Translations under genes and position numbers: made by a program
Shown here: positions 16,591-24,765 of the stretch, piece by piece
Layout of the letters: every line of letters starts with the position of its first letter
Position numbering within the stretch: position 1 is the first letter of the stretch
Source: Darwinibacter acetoxidans_A
GTDB lineage: Bacteria > Bacillota > Limnochordia > Darwinibacteriales > Darwinibacteriaceae
Assembly (NCBI GenBank): GCA_041936745.1
Contig: JBHGWS010000107.1
Span: 1 to 57,587, forward strand
Direction of reading: 5' to 3'
DNA: 57,587 nucleotides
Notes under the pieces: generated by a model
Told to the model about the DNA's origin: nothing
The model's database searches: none
The model's input: only the letters and a program-made list of their open reading frames with translations

Positions 16591-18552
16591 ATGGGGGAAT
16601 ACCCACACCTTTTCAGCCCTATTAAAATCGGCGGCGTTACTTTAAAGAACAGGATTATGGCTGCACCCATGGGCAGTGAACCGAATACTTCCGGCTTTTT
16701 ATCGGAACAAAACCTGGCAGCTTACGAGCTGAGGGCCAAAGGCGGTGCCGCGGTGGTCTGCCGAGGCGAAACCTTAATCGGCCATCCCACGGACAGCGCC
16801 CACGGCAATTTATGTAACCTGGCCGAAAAACGCTTCATGCCAACTCACCTGCAGTTAACTGATGTCATCCATCAGCATGGCGCACTGGCTAATATCGAGA
16901 TCCTGCACTGCGGGGCCCGGGCCCACCCCAAATACACCGGGGGTGTAATTTGGGGCCCCAGCGCTGAAATGGGAGTATACGGTACGGAAGTAACCGCCAT
17001 GGATGAAGAAATGATGGCGGAAGTGGCCGACTATTTCGCCCGGGCCGCTTTTATGGCAAAATTCGGCGGTTTCGATCTGGTGATGATCCACGGTGCCCAC
17101 GGTTGGCTTTTAAGCCAGTTTCTCTCCCCTCTTTACAACAAGAGGAAAGACCGCTTCGGCGGCAGCTTGGAAAATCGAGCCCGCTTTCCTCTGATGGTAA
17201 TTGAGCGCATTAGAGATAAAGTCGGGCCGGATTTTCCCTTAGAGTACCGCATGTCCGGCGCTGAATTCATGCCGGGCGGTTATGGGCTGCGGGAAGCAGT
17301 GGAATTTGCCAAAATGATCGACGGGAAAGTTGATTTAATCCATGTTTCCGCCGGTACTTTTAAAGATGAAAACTCGGGCTGCCGCATGTTTCCTTCCGCC
17401 TTTTTACCCCGGGGTGTGAATACTTATTTGGCCGCAGCCATTAAAAAAGCGGTTAAAACACCCGTGGCCACAGTGGGCGGGCTGAATGATCCGGCGCACA
17501 TGGAAGCCCTAATCGCTGACGGGGAAGCGGATGTAATTGCTGTGGGGCGCCAAATTTTGGCCGATCCCTATTTCCCCGCTAAAATACGCCGGGGCGAAGT
17601 GGAAAAAGTGCGGCCCTGCATTCGCTGCAACCACTGTTTAAGTTTAGATTATGTTCCCTACGTTTCTCTGCCGTCAGGTATTTCCCAGTGTACGGTGAAC
17701 CCCGTGATTGGGCGCGAATTCAGAGAATCTCTGTACAGGCCGCGGCCTGCCGCAAAGCTTGTCCTGGTAGCGGGCGGCGGCCCCGGTGGCATGCAGGCGG
17801 CTTTAAGTGCGGCCAAAGAGGGCCATTCCGTTATTCTTGCTGAAAAAAGTCCCCGCTTAGGCGGCCTTTTAAACTCCTGGGTGATAGATGCTCCCTTTAA
17901 AGCGGACTTAGCTGATTTTAGAGACTATTTAATCAAAGCGGTGGCCAGGGAACCGCTGATCGAAATTCGCCTCAATACTGCGGTGACGCCTGCTTTAGTT
18001 AATGAGATTAAACCTGACACCTTAATCTGTGCCGTGGGGGGCTTACCTCACGTGCCCGATCTTCCCGGCACGGAACTTGAATTTGTGCACCAGGCCGCGC
18101 AGCTAAATGGAGAAGTGGACCTTGGTCAAAAGGCAGTTATTATCGGCGGCGGCATTACGGGCTGTGAAGTCGGTTTAAACCTTGCCAAGCAGGGGATACG
18201 GACAACAATTTTAGAAAAAGGAAACAGCCCGGCCCCGGGTACACCCATTCTGCACTTCAAGGCTCTTCTTTTAGAATTTGCGGCGCAGCGGGAAAACCTG
18301 CGCCTTTTAACAAATTCAAAGGCGACTAAAATTGATGCCGCCGGCGTTTATTACACTTCTCCGAAGGGTGAGAAAAAACACCTACCTGCTGACAGCGTCA
18401 TTTTAGCCGTGGGGATGCGGCCTAATTTTAATGAAGTGGAAAAACTGCGGGCGGCGGGTGCCAAAAATTTCGTTGTCATAGGGGACAGTTTAAAAGAAGG
18501 AAAAATACTGCAGGCGGTCCACGGCGGTTATTTCGCCGGCAAAAATGCCTAA
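16591..18552 (+). CDS. NADH:flavin oxidoreductase, old yellow enzyme / 2-enoate reductase type
   Basis: A 653-residue three-domain iron-sulfur flavoprotein. An N-terminal FMN TIM barrel runs from residue 1 to about 340 (GGVTLKNRIMAAPMG; IHGAHGWLLSQFLSP; NKRKDRFGGS). A [4Fe-4S] site follows (PCIRCNHC, with a further Cys in SQCTVNP). A C-terminal FAD/NAD(P)H domain starts near residue 390 with GGGPGGMQAA and has a second dinucleotide fold at IIGGGITGCEVG. Relatives reduce 2-enoates, 2,4-dienoyl-CoA, or bile acid intermediates. The substrate is not fixed here. It lies 61 nt after the GH3 gene with AGAAAGGCGG before ATG. Confidence 0.9.
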   Translation: MGEYPHLFSPIKIGGVTLKNRIMAAPMGSEPNTSGFLSEQNLAAYELRAKGGAAVVCRGETLIGHPTDSAHGNLCNLAEKRFMPTHLQLTDVIHQHGALANIEILHCGARAHPKYTGGVIWGPSAEMGVYGTEVTAMDEEMMAEVADYFARAAFMAKFGGFDLVMIHGAHGWLLSQFLSPLYNKRKDRFGGSLENRARFPLMVIERIRDKVGPDFPLEYRMSGAEFMPGGYGLREAVEFAKMIDGKVDLIHVSAGTFKDENSGCRMFPSAFLPRGVNTYLAAAIKKAVKTPVATVGGLNDPAHMEALIADGEADVIAVGRQILADPYFPAKIRRGEVEKVRPCIRCNHCLSLDYVPYVSLPSGISQCTVNPVIGREFRESLYRPRPAAKLVLVAGGGPGGMQAALSAAKEGHSVILAEKSPRLGGLLNSWVIDAPFKADLADFRDYLIKAVAREPLIEIRLNTAVTPALVNEIKPDTLICAVGGLPHVPDLPGTELEFVHQAAQLNGEVDLGQKAVIIGGGITGCEVGLNLAKQGIRTTILEKGNSPAPGTPILHFKALLLEFAAQRENLRLLTNSKATKIDAAGVYYTSPKGEKKHLPADSVILAVGMRPNFNEVEKLRAAGAKNFVVIGDSLKEGKILQAVHGGYFAGKNA

Positions 18553-18651
18553 ATTTATTTGCGTTATTCGTCGAGATAATATTGTTAAGGTTTGAAAAAC
18601 TCAATCATTTCCGCAGTCGGCTGCAGGTTTCGTTTCCCTATTTTCGTAAGA

Positions 18652-18960
18652 CTAACGCTTCTCAAAAAGGGGGAGAAGAAAATATTCCGCCGCGGCCACG
18701 AGGATGGTAAAACCAACCAAGGTGCCAAAAGTCGTACGAAAGTTGGGTAAAATCACTCCGGCCACAAAAGCCAAAAAGGCGGCGCTGCCCCCTTTAATTA
18801 AAGCAGCCGGTGCCCCGGCGCCCCAAGACTCTTTCCACTTGGTGCTGATTAAAGCAGGAAGCAGGCAGAAAAGGGCAACCAGCCATCGCGGGTTGTCATC
18901 GAAAAGGGCCAGTGTTAAGAAGGCGGCGATAGTTGTGGCTGTGTATTTAATTAAAAACAC
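18652..18960 (-). CDS. DUF2512 (YndM-like) small membrane protein
   Basis: A 102-residue protein with four hydrophobic segments (residues 5-20, 26-40, 58-76, 79-98), matching the DUF2512 family of spore-forming Bacillota. Function unknown. GTG 18960 has AGGAGG about 8 nt upstream on the minus strand. It stands alone, divergent from the glycine riboswitch. No terminator is seen in the 99-nt gap to the oxidoreductase. Confidence 0.75.
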   Translation of the reverse strand: MFLIKYTATTIAAFLTLALFDDNPRWLVALFCLLPALISTKWKESWGAGAPAALIKGGSAAFLAFVAGVILPNFRTTFGTLVGFTILVAAAEYFLLPLFEKR

Positions 18961-19181
18961 GGCGGGCCTCCTTTTTAGATAGTGTGCGCGAATTGGCCGC
19001 AGAATAAGAGAAGAAGCGCGCTCAATTGGGGAAAGTTATTTGCGGGATAAAAATGTGATTATTTTTACAAATACTTCGTAAATTGTTTAACAAACCCTAT
19101 TGCCAAAAGGGCGCAATGATGGTACGCTGTAGATGAGATTGAGAAAACAATAACAAACTGAATATGCAATCGGATGAATTA
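18961..19181. other. Intergenic stretch before the glycine riboswitch
   Basis: AT-rich promoter space between the DUF2512 gene and the glycine riboswitch. A weak promoter candidate (TTGCCA, 17 nt, TACGCT) lies near 19099-19127. I see no small gene. Confidence 0.4.
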
Positions 19182-19368
19182 TGCGGGAGAGACCGCCTTT
19201 GGGCGGCGCCGAAGAAGCAAACTGCCCTGCCAAGCCAACAGCGCATTAAACTTTCAGGCAAAAGGACCGCGTAGTGACGATACTCTGGAAAGCTGCTTTT
19301 AGCAGCACCGAAGGAGCAGTTAGGCTGATCCGGCTTGATAAATCTCTCAGGTAAAAAGGGACAGAGGC
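19182..19368 (+). ncRNA. Tandem glycine riboswitch
   Basis: Two glycine aptamers stand in series. The first (about 19182-19272) has GCGGGAGAGACC, GCCGAAGAAGCAAAC, and CTTTCAGGCAAAAGGACCGC. The second (about 19281-19368) has CTCTGGAAAGCTGC, CACCGAAGGAGCAG, and TCTCTCAGGTAAAAAGG with GACAGAG closing the stem. They are joined by a short linker, as in cooperative glycine switches. They lie directly before the glycine reductase operon, so glycine should turn on its own catabolism. Confidence 0.95.
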
Positions 19369-19407
19369 GAATGGCACCCAGGGTGTTTTCGCTATTTGTC
19401 TTTTTTT
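19367..19407 (+). terminator. Candidate expression-platform terminator of the glycine switch
   Basis: GCGAA / TTCGC outer arms (19367-19371, 19388-19392) with CACC / GGTG inside, then TATTTGTC and a run of seven Ts. Its left arm touches the closing stem of the second aptamer, so aptamer folding could prevent it (an on-switch). Confidence 0.65.
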
Positions 19408-19442
19408 GTATTTGCTGTAAAATAAATAAGAGGAGATCTCTT

Positions 19443-19814
19443 ATGCGTAGAAAAGTAATGGTTATTACGAACAACGAAGCGGTAAATCTGCAAAAACAGG
19501 ATCAGTTTATCAAAGGGACACTGCCGGAGGTGCTGATACACTGCCGCGATTTGATTCAGCAAGGGCACAGGCTGATTTCCCATCCTTTAGCGGGAAGTGT
19601 GAAGCCTAACGAAACGCCTTATAAATCTGTCCTGCTCAGCGCGGCGAAAGAAAAGCAGGTCGATCTGCAGTCTTTAAACATAATTGAGGCGGCACTGCAC
19701 ACAGCGGAAAACATGCTGCGGGGGCGCCCGCTGCCTGCCTATTCGGAAAAGATTTTGGCAGAATTCCGTTTCATCGATAACGATCTTCTGCAGGCAGCGT
19801 TAAGGACAGTTTAA
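19443..19814 (+). CDS. grdX: GrdX protein of the glycine reductase operon
   Basis: A 123-residue protein matching GrdX, the first gene of many grd operons. It begins with a VMVITNNEAV strand and includes VLIHCRDLIQQGHRLISHPL and the motif GSVKPNETPYKS. Its biochemical role is not known. It lies directly behind the glycine riboswitch. ATG 19443 has GAGGAG seven nt upstream. The gap to trxB is 62 nt. Confidence 0.9.
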   Translation: MRRKVMVITNNEAVNLQKQDQFIKGTLPEVLIHCRDLIQQGHRLISHPLAGSVKPNETPYKSVLLSAAKEKQVDLQSLNIIEAALHTAENMLRGRPLPAYSEKILAEFRFIDNDLLQAALRTV

Positions 19815-19876
19815 AGCAAGTGGGTATAACCTCCGGGTTACCAAAATTGGGCTAGTATTCTGAAGGAGGAAAATGA

Positions 19877-21103
19877 ATGGCCAAAAAGATTTACGACATG
19901 ATTATTGTGGGCGGTGGCCCCGCGGGTTTGGCCGCAGCCGTTTACGGCGCTCGCTCCCGCCTGGACACGTTACTTTTGGAAAAGGCGAAGCCGGGAGGCC
20001 AAGCTGCCAGCACTGAGGATATGGAAAACTATCCCGGTTTTGCCAGGGGTACGACAGGCCCTGGGCTTATGAAAGCTTTTGCCGATCATGCGGAATCCTT
20101 CGGCGCGGAGATCGTCCGTGACGAAGTGCACAAAGTTGATTTGGAAAACAAAGTGGTGCATACTAAAGAAGGGAAAACATACCATTCTAAGACCATTCTT
20201 CTTGGCCCGGGGGCAGTACCGCGGACTTTGAATATTCCAGGTGAACATGAATTCCGGGGCAAAGGCGTTTCTTATTGTGCAACTTGTGATGCGGACTTCT
20301 TCGAGGAGCTGGATATCATCGTGGTCGGTAACGGCGATGCGGCTATCGAAGAGGCAGGTTACCTCACCAAGTTTGCGGAAACAGTGACCATCATCGTCAT
20401 CCACGACGAGGGCGTTTTAGATGCGGCTCCCATGCTGCAGGAGAGGGCTTTCAATAATCCCAAAATCAAATGGGTTTGGAACTCTACTTTAGCCGAGATT
20501 AAAGGCGACGGCTTGGTTGAAAAAGTAGTGCTGAAAAACATAAAAACCAACGAGCTGACCGAGATGGAAACCAACGGCGTCTTTATCTATGTGGGTACAG
20601 TACCTCAAACAGATTTTCTCCGTGACAGTGGTCTTGCCCTTGACGATTACGGTTATATTATTGCTAACGAGAAGATGGAAACAAATATAGACGGGGTTTA
20701 TGCCATTGGCGATGCCCGCGTGAAATATTTAAGGCAGGTTGTAACCGCCGCGGCGGATGGGGCCATAGCCGCAGTTGCCGCCGAGAAGTATATTATAGAA
20801 GAAGAAGGCTTCAAAGATTCGGTGCTGGCCGAAACCAGGCCGGTGGCCGTTGCTTTCTGGTCGCCCATGGTCGATAAAGCACTGGAAATGATGCCCCTCA
20901 TCGAGACAACTTTTGACAGTTACGGTGACAAAGTTAAATTGGTCAAAATCGATACGTACCGCAACGAAAGGGTTGCCAGGCGCTACGGCGTGGAGAAAAA
21001 TCCCACACTGGTCTTTTTCCACAACGGCGAAACAGGCAAAACCCTTGCAGAAGATGCTATTACTGAAGACTCCATTCGCGAAGTTCTTGCTGATATGATT
21101 TAA
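19877..21103 (+). CDS. trxB: Thioredoxin reductase with C-terminal thioredoxin-like domain
   Basis: An FAD enzyme that passes electrons from NAD(P)H to thioredoxin for glycine reductase. GGGPAGLAAAVYGAR is the FAD Rossmann motif. The redox pair is Cys134-Ala-Thr-Cys137. VVGNGDAAIEEAGYL is the second nucleotide fold, and GVYAIGDARVKYLRQ is the FAD/NAD contact near residue 280. Normal TrxB ends near residue 315. Here residues about 321-408 form an added thioredoxin-fold domain (VAVAFWSPMVDKA; RYGVEKNPTLVFF) that keeps the cis-Pro but has no CxxC. The second gene of the operon; AAGGAGG precedes ATG. Confidence 0.93.
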   Translation: MAKKIYDMIIVGGGPAGLAAAVYGARSRLDTLLLEKAKPGGQAASTEDMENYPGFARGTTGPGLMKAFADHAESFGAEIVRDEVHKVDLENKVVHTKEGKTYHSKTILLGPGAVPRTLNIPGEHEFRGKGVSYCATCDADFFEELDIIVVGNGDAAIEEAGYLTKFAETVTIIVIHDEGVLDAAPMLQERAFNNPKIKWVWNSTLAEIKGDGLVEKVVLKNIKTNELTEMETNGVFIYVGTVPQTDFLRDSGLALDDYGYIIANEKMETNIDGVYAIGDARVKYLRQVVTAAADGAIAAVAAEKYIIEEEGFKDSVLAETRPVAVAFWSPMVDKALEMMPLIETTFDSYGDKVKLVKIDTYRNERVARRYGVEKNPTLVFFHNGETGKTLAEDAITEDSIREVLADMI

Positions 21104-21160
21104 ATACCTAATTTAATTCAGGTTAAACTCAAAAAGCATACTGCAGGGGAGGTGAGTTGA

Positions 21161-21478
21161 ATGTTAGATGTGCACAAGGATAATTTTGACGAGGAAGTAC
21201 TGCAGGCCGAAGGTTTGGTCTTGGTTGATTTTTGGGGGCCGAAATGTGAAGAATGCCTTGCAGTCATGCCCGATGTGGAAGCTTTAGCCGAAAAATACGG
21301 CGATGATATGAAGTTCTGCAAGCTGAACATCGTGGGCAACCGCCGCCTGGCAATTTCCCAGAAAGTTTTGGGACTGCCGGTAATCGCATTTTACCGCGAC
21401 GGTGAGAAGATAGACGAGTTGACGACTGATGATGTGAACAAGGAAAATATTGAGGCCAAGATTAAAGAGCTGTTGTAG
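21161..21478 (+). CDS. trxA: Thioredoxin of the glycine reductase system
   Basis: A 105-residue thioredoxin. The active site is FWGPKCEECLAVMP, so the redox pair is Cys-Glu-Glu-Cys in place of Cys-Gly-Pro-Cys; grd-linked thioredoxins commonly differ from WCGPC. The cis-Pro region is LGLPVIAFYRDG. It should donate electrons to the selenoprotein A cycle. ATG 21161 follows GGGGAGGTGAG. It lies between trxB and grdE in the operon. Confidence 0.92.
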   Translation: MLDVHKDNFDEEVLQAEGLVLVDFWGPKCEECLAVMPDVEALAEKYGDDMKFCKLNIVGNRRLAISQKVLGLPVIAFYRDGEKIDELTTDDVNKENIEAKIKELL

Positions 21479-21515
21479 ACTTTGGAGGGAAACTCAAGGG
21501 AGGTGAACCTTTAGT

Positions 21516-22805
21516 ATGCGCTTAGAATTAGGTAATATTTTCATAAAAGACGTGCAGTTCGGAGCTGAAACTAAGGTAGACAGTGGTGTCCTTTATATCA
21601 ACAAAGAGGAGCTCTTAGAGGAACTGGCAGACGAGCGCTTGGCGGCCATTGATGTCGAACTGGCTAAACCGGGCGAGTCCACCCGCATTGTCCCTGTGAA
21701 AGACGTCATTGAGCCGCGGGTTAAGGTGGAAGGTTCCGGAGGACTTTTCCCCGGTTTTGTGGGCAAAGTGGACACCGTCGGTGCAGGCCGCACTCACGTT
21801 TTAAAAGGGGCCTGCGTAGTTACTACCGGTAAAATTGTGGGCTTTCAGGAAGGCATTATTGATATGAGCGGGCCGGGTGCAGAATACACACCTTTCTCCC
21901 GGACTCAAAATATCGTCCTGATCGCCGAGCCGGTGGAAGATTTGGAACGCCATAGCCATGAAGCGGCTTTACGCTTGATGGGTTTGAAAGCTGCAGCCTT
22001 CTTGGGCGAGGCGGGCCGCAGTGTGGAACCGGATGAGTTAATCACCTACGATCGGCCGGCACTGCCCGAGGCTTTGACACAGTATCCCGATCTGCCCAAG
22101 GTAGCCTATGTTTACATGCTGCAGAGCCAAGGCCTTTTGCACGACACCTACTTGTACGGTGTGGATGTCAAACGAATCGTACCCACATTTATTCACCCAA
22201 CTGAAGTTATGGACGGAGCCATTGTCAGCGGCAACTGCGTTTCCGCCTGCGACAAAAACACAACTTACCACCATCTCAACAACCCTATCATTAACGAACT
22301 TTTAGACCGTCACGGGAAGGACTTTAACTTTGTGGGCGTTGTGGTTACGAATGAAAACGTGACTTTGGCTGATAAAGAACGCTCTTCTGCCTTTACCGCT
22401 AAGTTGGTACAGTGGCTGGGCGTTGACGGCGCCATCGTTTCTGAGGAAGGTTTCGGCAACCCCGATACCGATCTGGTCATGAATGCCAGCAGGTTGGAAA
22501 AGATGGGGATTAAAACAGTAGTCCTCACTGACGAATACGCAGGCCGGGATGGGGCAAGCCAGTCTTTGGCCGACTCCGATCCCACGGTGGATGCCGTAGT
22601 CACGGCCGGCAATGCCAATGAAATGATCTTACTGCCGCCAATGGATAAAATTATCGGTGACGGCAGCGTAGAAATTGTCGATGTAATAGCCGGCGGCTTT
22701 GCGGGGAGCCTGCAAAAAGACGGTTCCATCAATGCGGAAATCCAAATCATTACAGGTGCAACAAATGAACTTGGGTTTAATAAGATCTCCGCACGCACGC
22801 TTTAA
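21516..22805 (+). CDS. grdE: Glycine reductase complex B proprotein GrdE
   Basis: A 429-residue proprotein of the substrate-specific protein B. In known GrdE it is cleaved before a conserved Cys to give two subunits, the larger-numbered one carrying an N-terminal pyruvoyl (carbonyl) group that binds glycine as a Schiff base. That site is visible as SGN240-C241VSACDKNTTYHHLNNP. The first Cys in GACVVTTGKIVG is also conserved. AGGGAGGTGAACC precedes ATG. A stem-loop follows the stop before grdA. Confidence 0.95.
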   Translation: MRLELGNIFIKDVQFGAETKVDSGVLYINKEELLEELADERLAAIDVELAKPGESTRIVPVKDVIEPRVKVEGSGGLFPGFVGKVDTVGAGRTHVLKGACVVTTGKIVGFQEGIIDMSGPGAEYTPFSRTQNIVLIAEPVEDLERHSHEAALRLMGLKAAAFLGEAGRSVEPDELITYDRPALPEALTQYPDLPKVAYVYMLQSQGLLHDTYLYGVDVKRIVPTFIHPTEVMDGAIVSGNCVSACDKNTTYHHLNNPIINELLDRHGKDFNFVGVVVTNENVTLADKERSSAFTAKLVQWLGVDGAIVSEEGFGNPDTDLVMNASRLEKMGIKTVVLTDEYAGRDGASQSLADSDPTVDAVVTAGNANEMILLPPMDKIIGDGSVEIVDVIAGGFAGSLQKDGSINAEIQIITGATNELGFNKISARTL

Positions 22806-22809
22806 ACCT

Positions 22810-22826
22810 TAACGCCTGAGGCGTTA
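22810..22826 (+). other. Intercistronic stem-loop between grdE and grdA
   Basis: TAACGCC / GGCGTTA arms with a TGA loop, 26 nt before the grdA start. There is no T-run, so it is not a terminator; it may be an mRNA processing or stability element that sets the GrdA-to-GrdE ratio. Confidence 0.5.
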
Positions 22827-22851
22827 GTATAAAAAGAAAGGAAGTGCACAG

Positions 22852-23313
22852 ATGCTTAATGGCAAGAAAATCATTGTTGTGGGCGACCGTGATGGTATTC
22901 CCGGCCCCTCAATCGAAGAATGCGTTAAGGCCAGCGGCGCTGAAGTGGTATTCAGCACGACAGAGTGCTTTGTTTGAACCGCCGCTGGTGCCATGGACCT
23001 GGAAAATCAACGTCGGATTAAGGAGTTAGCAGAAAAGCACAGTGCAGAAGATTTAGTAGTAATCATCGGCGGAGCCGAAGCGGAAGCTTCCGGCTTGGCA
23101 GCTGAAACTGTGACTGCTGGCGACCCGACTTACGCAGGTGCCTTGGCTGGAGTCTCGTTGGGACTCGCGGTTTATCACATTTTTGAACTGAAAGACGAAA
23201 TCGACGAAGAGATCTGGGATGAGCAAATCAGTATGATGGAAATGGTCCTCGATGTTGATGAAATTAATTCCGAGGTTTCTTCCATTCGCGAAAAGTACTC
23301 CCAGTACAAATAA
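22852..23313 (+). CDS. grdA: Selenoprotein A of glycine reductase (Sec at UGA 22975-22977)
   Basis: A 153-residue selenoprotein, counting Sec42. It shuttles the carboxymethyl group from protein B to protein C. GKKIIVVGDRDGIPGPSIEEC opens the protein, and the active site TECFV-Sec-TAAGAMDLENQ spans the in-frame UGA. The frame continues uninterrupted for another 111 codons after it (SAEDLVVIIGG; AETVTAGDPTYAG), so the UGA is recoded, not a stop. AAAGGAAGTG precedes ATG 22852. No SECIS hairpin as clear as that of grdB is seen by eye; the stretch 22981-23018 has weak complementarity. Confidence 0.96.
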
Positions 23314-23346
23314 GGTTTTACTACCTTTTCCGAAGGGGGGAAGAAC

Positions 23347-24663
23347 ATGAGCGACAAAAAATTGCGGGTAGTTCACTACGTCAATCAATTTTATGCCGGT
23401 ATCGGCGGTGAAGAAAAAGCCGACGTGCCGCCGTCAGAGAAAGAAGGCGCGGTGGGCCCCGGGATGGCGTTTAAGGGCGCATTTGGCGCTGACGCCGAAA
23501 TTGTTGCCACCGTGATCTGCGGTGACAGTTATTTTAATGAAAATCTGGAAGAAGCCGGCAGGGCAGTTCTCGAGCTCATTAAAAAGCACAAGCCGGATGT
23601 AGTTGTGGCCGGTCCTGCGTTCAACGCCGGCCGTTATGGCGTTGCTTGTGGTGCCGTTTGCAAAGGCGTTATGGAAGAAATAGGCATTCCGGCCGTTTCG
23701 GGCATGTTCCCGGAAAACCCGGGTGTCGATCTGTATCGTAAATTCGCTTATATCGTAGAGACAGGCGATTCCGCAGCTACTATGAGAGATGCTGTCCCAA
23801 AGATTGCCAAGCTGGCAGTGAAATTGGGCAGGGGAGAAGAAATGGGCACTCCCGCCGAGGAAGGCTATTTGGAGCGCGGTGTACGCCGCAACATCTTTGT
23901 AGAAAAAAGAGGTGCCGCGAGGGCTGTTGATATGCTGGTAGCCAAGCTGAAAGGCGAGCCTTTTACCACAGAATATCCCATGCCGTCCTTTGACCGCGTG
24001 GAGCCCGGTGCAGCCATAGCTGATGTGAGCAAGATAAAGATTGCTTTGGTCACTTCAGGCGGCATCGTGCCTAAGGGCAATCCCGACCGCATTGAGGCCT
24101 CCAGTGCTTCCAGATACGGCAAGTACGATATTTCGGGCGTGACCGATTTAACGGCAGATGCTTACGAGACGGCACATGGCGGGTATGATCCCACCTATGC
24201 CAACGAAGATTCTGACCGGGTTTTACCCGTCGATGTTTTAAGGGAACTTGAAACGGAAGGTAAAATCGGCGAACTGCACCGTTATTTCTATTCCACTACC
24301 GGGAATGGCACATCAGTTGCCAACGCGGTTAAGTTTGCCAAAGAAATCGCTGTTGAACTGAAAGAAGACGGTGTCCAGGCCGTTATCCTCACCAGCACCT
24401 GAGGGACTTGTACTCGTTGCGGTGCAACGATGGTGAAAGAAATTGAACGGACCGGCCTGCCCGTTGTGCATATGTGTACAGTAGTACCTATTTCCTTGAC
24501 AGTTGGGGCGAACCGTATTGTCCCCACCGTGGCAATCCCACATCCTTTAGGGGATCCCACCTTAAGTGCTGCTGATGAAAAACAGCTGCGCCGAAGGTTG
24601 GTTGAACGAGCATTACAAGCTTTAGAAACCCCGGTAGAGGATCAAACTGTGTTTGAGAAATAG
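23347..24663 (+). CDS. grdB: Glycine reductase complex B gamma subunit GrdB (Sec at UGA 24400-24402)
   Basis: A 438-residue selenoprotein with Sec352. The N-terminal region LRVVHYVNQFYAGIGGEEKAD and RYGVACGAVCKGV are typical of GrdB. The active site is VILTST-Sec-GTCTRCGATM. The reading frame continues 87 codons past the UGA (VVHMCTVVPISLTVGANRIV; TVAIPHPLGDP) and ends TVFEK. Sec attacks the glycine Schiff base held by GrdE to make the carboxymethyl-selenide. A SECIS-type hairpin follows the UGA by 11 nt. Two strong stem-loops separate it from grdC. GGGGGGAAG precedes ATG. Confidence 0.97.
24414..24430 (+). promoter_or_regulatory. SECIS-type hairpin in grdB
   Basis: TCGTTGC / GCAACGA form a perfect 7-bp stem with a GGT loop, starting 11 nt after the UGA. 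The GGU apical loop and the distance fit bacterial SECIS elements read by SelB. Confidence 0.75.
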
Positions 24664-24671
24664 TGTTTTTC

Positions 24672-24708
24672 GTTAGGGGGGGCGGGTCTTTTCCGTCCCC
24701 TGCCTAAC
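24672..24708 (+). other. Stem-loop between grdB and grdC
   Basis: GTTAGG / CCTAAC outer arms with G-rich and C-rich inner arms around a TCTTTTC loop. It is not followed by a T-run. It could be a processing site or a barrier to 3' exonucleases. Confidence 0.55.
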
Positions 24709-24718
24709 AGCGTTGTCT

Positions 24719-24745
24719 TTGCATGGCGGGTTGACCGCGGTGCAA
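24719..24745 (+). other. Second stem-loop between grdB and grdC
   Basis: TTGCA / TGCAA outer arms and CGG / CCG inner arms, 20 nt before the grdC start. Its 3' arm lies next to the AGGAGGTG ribosome binding site. Confidence 0.4.
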
Positions 24746-24765
24746 GTTTACCAGGAGGTGAGGAA

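Noticed and set aside
22852..24663. grdA and grdB look like two genes each broken by a stop codon
   Set aside because: Both stops are UGA at exactly the selenocysteine positions of the families (CFV-Sec and LTST-Sec-GTC), and reading continues normally after them.
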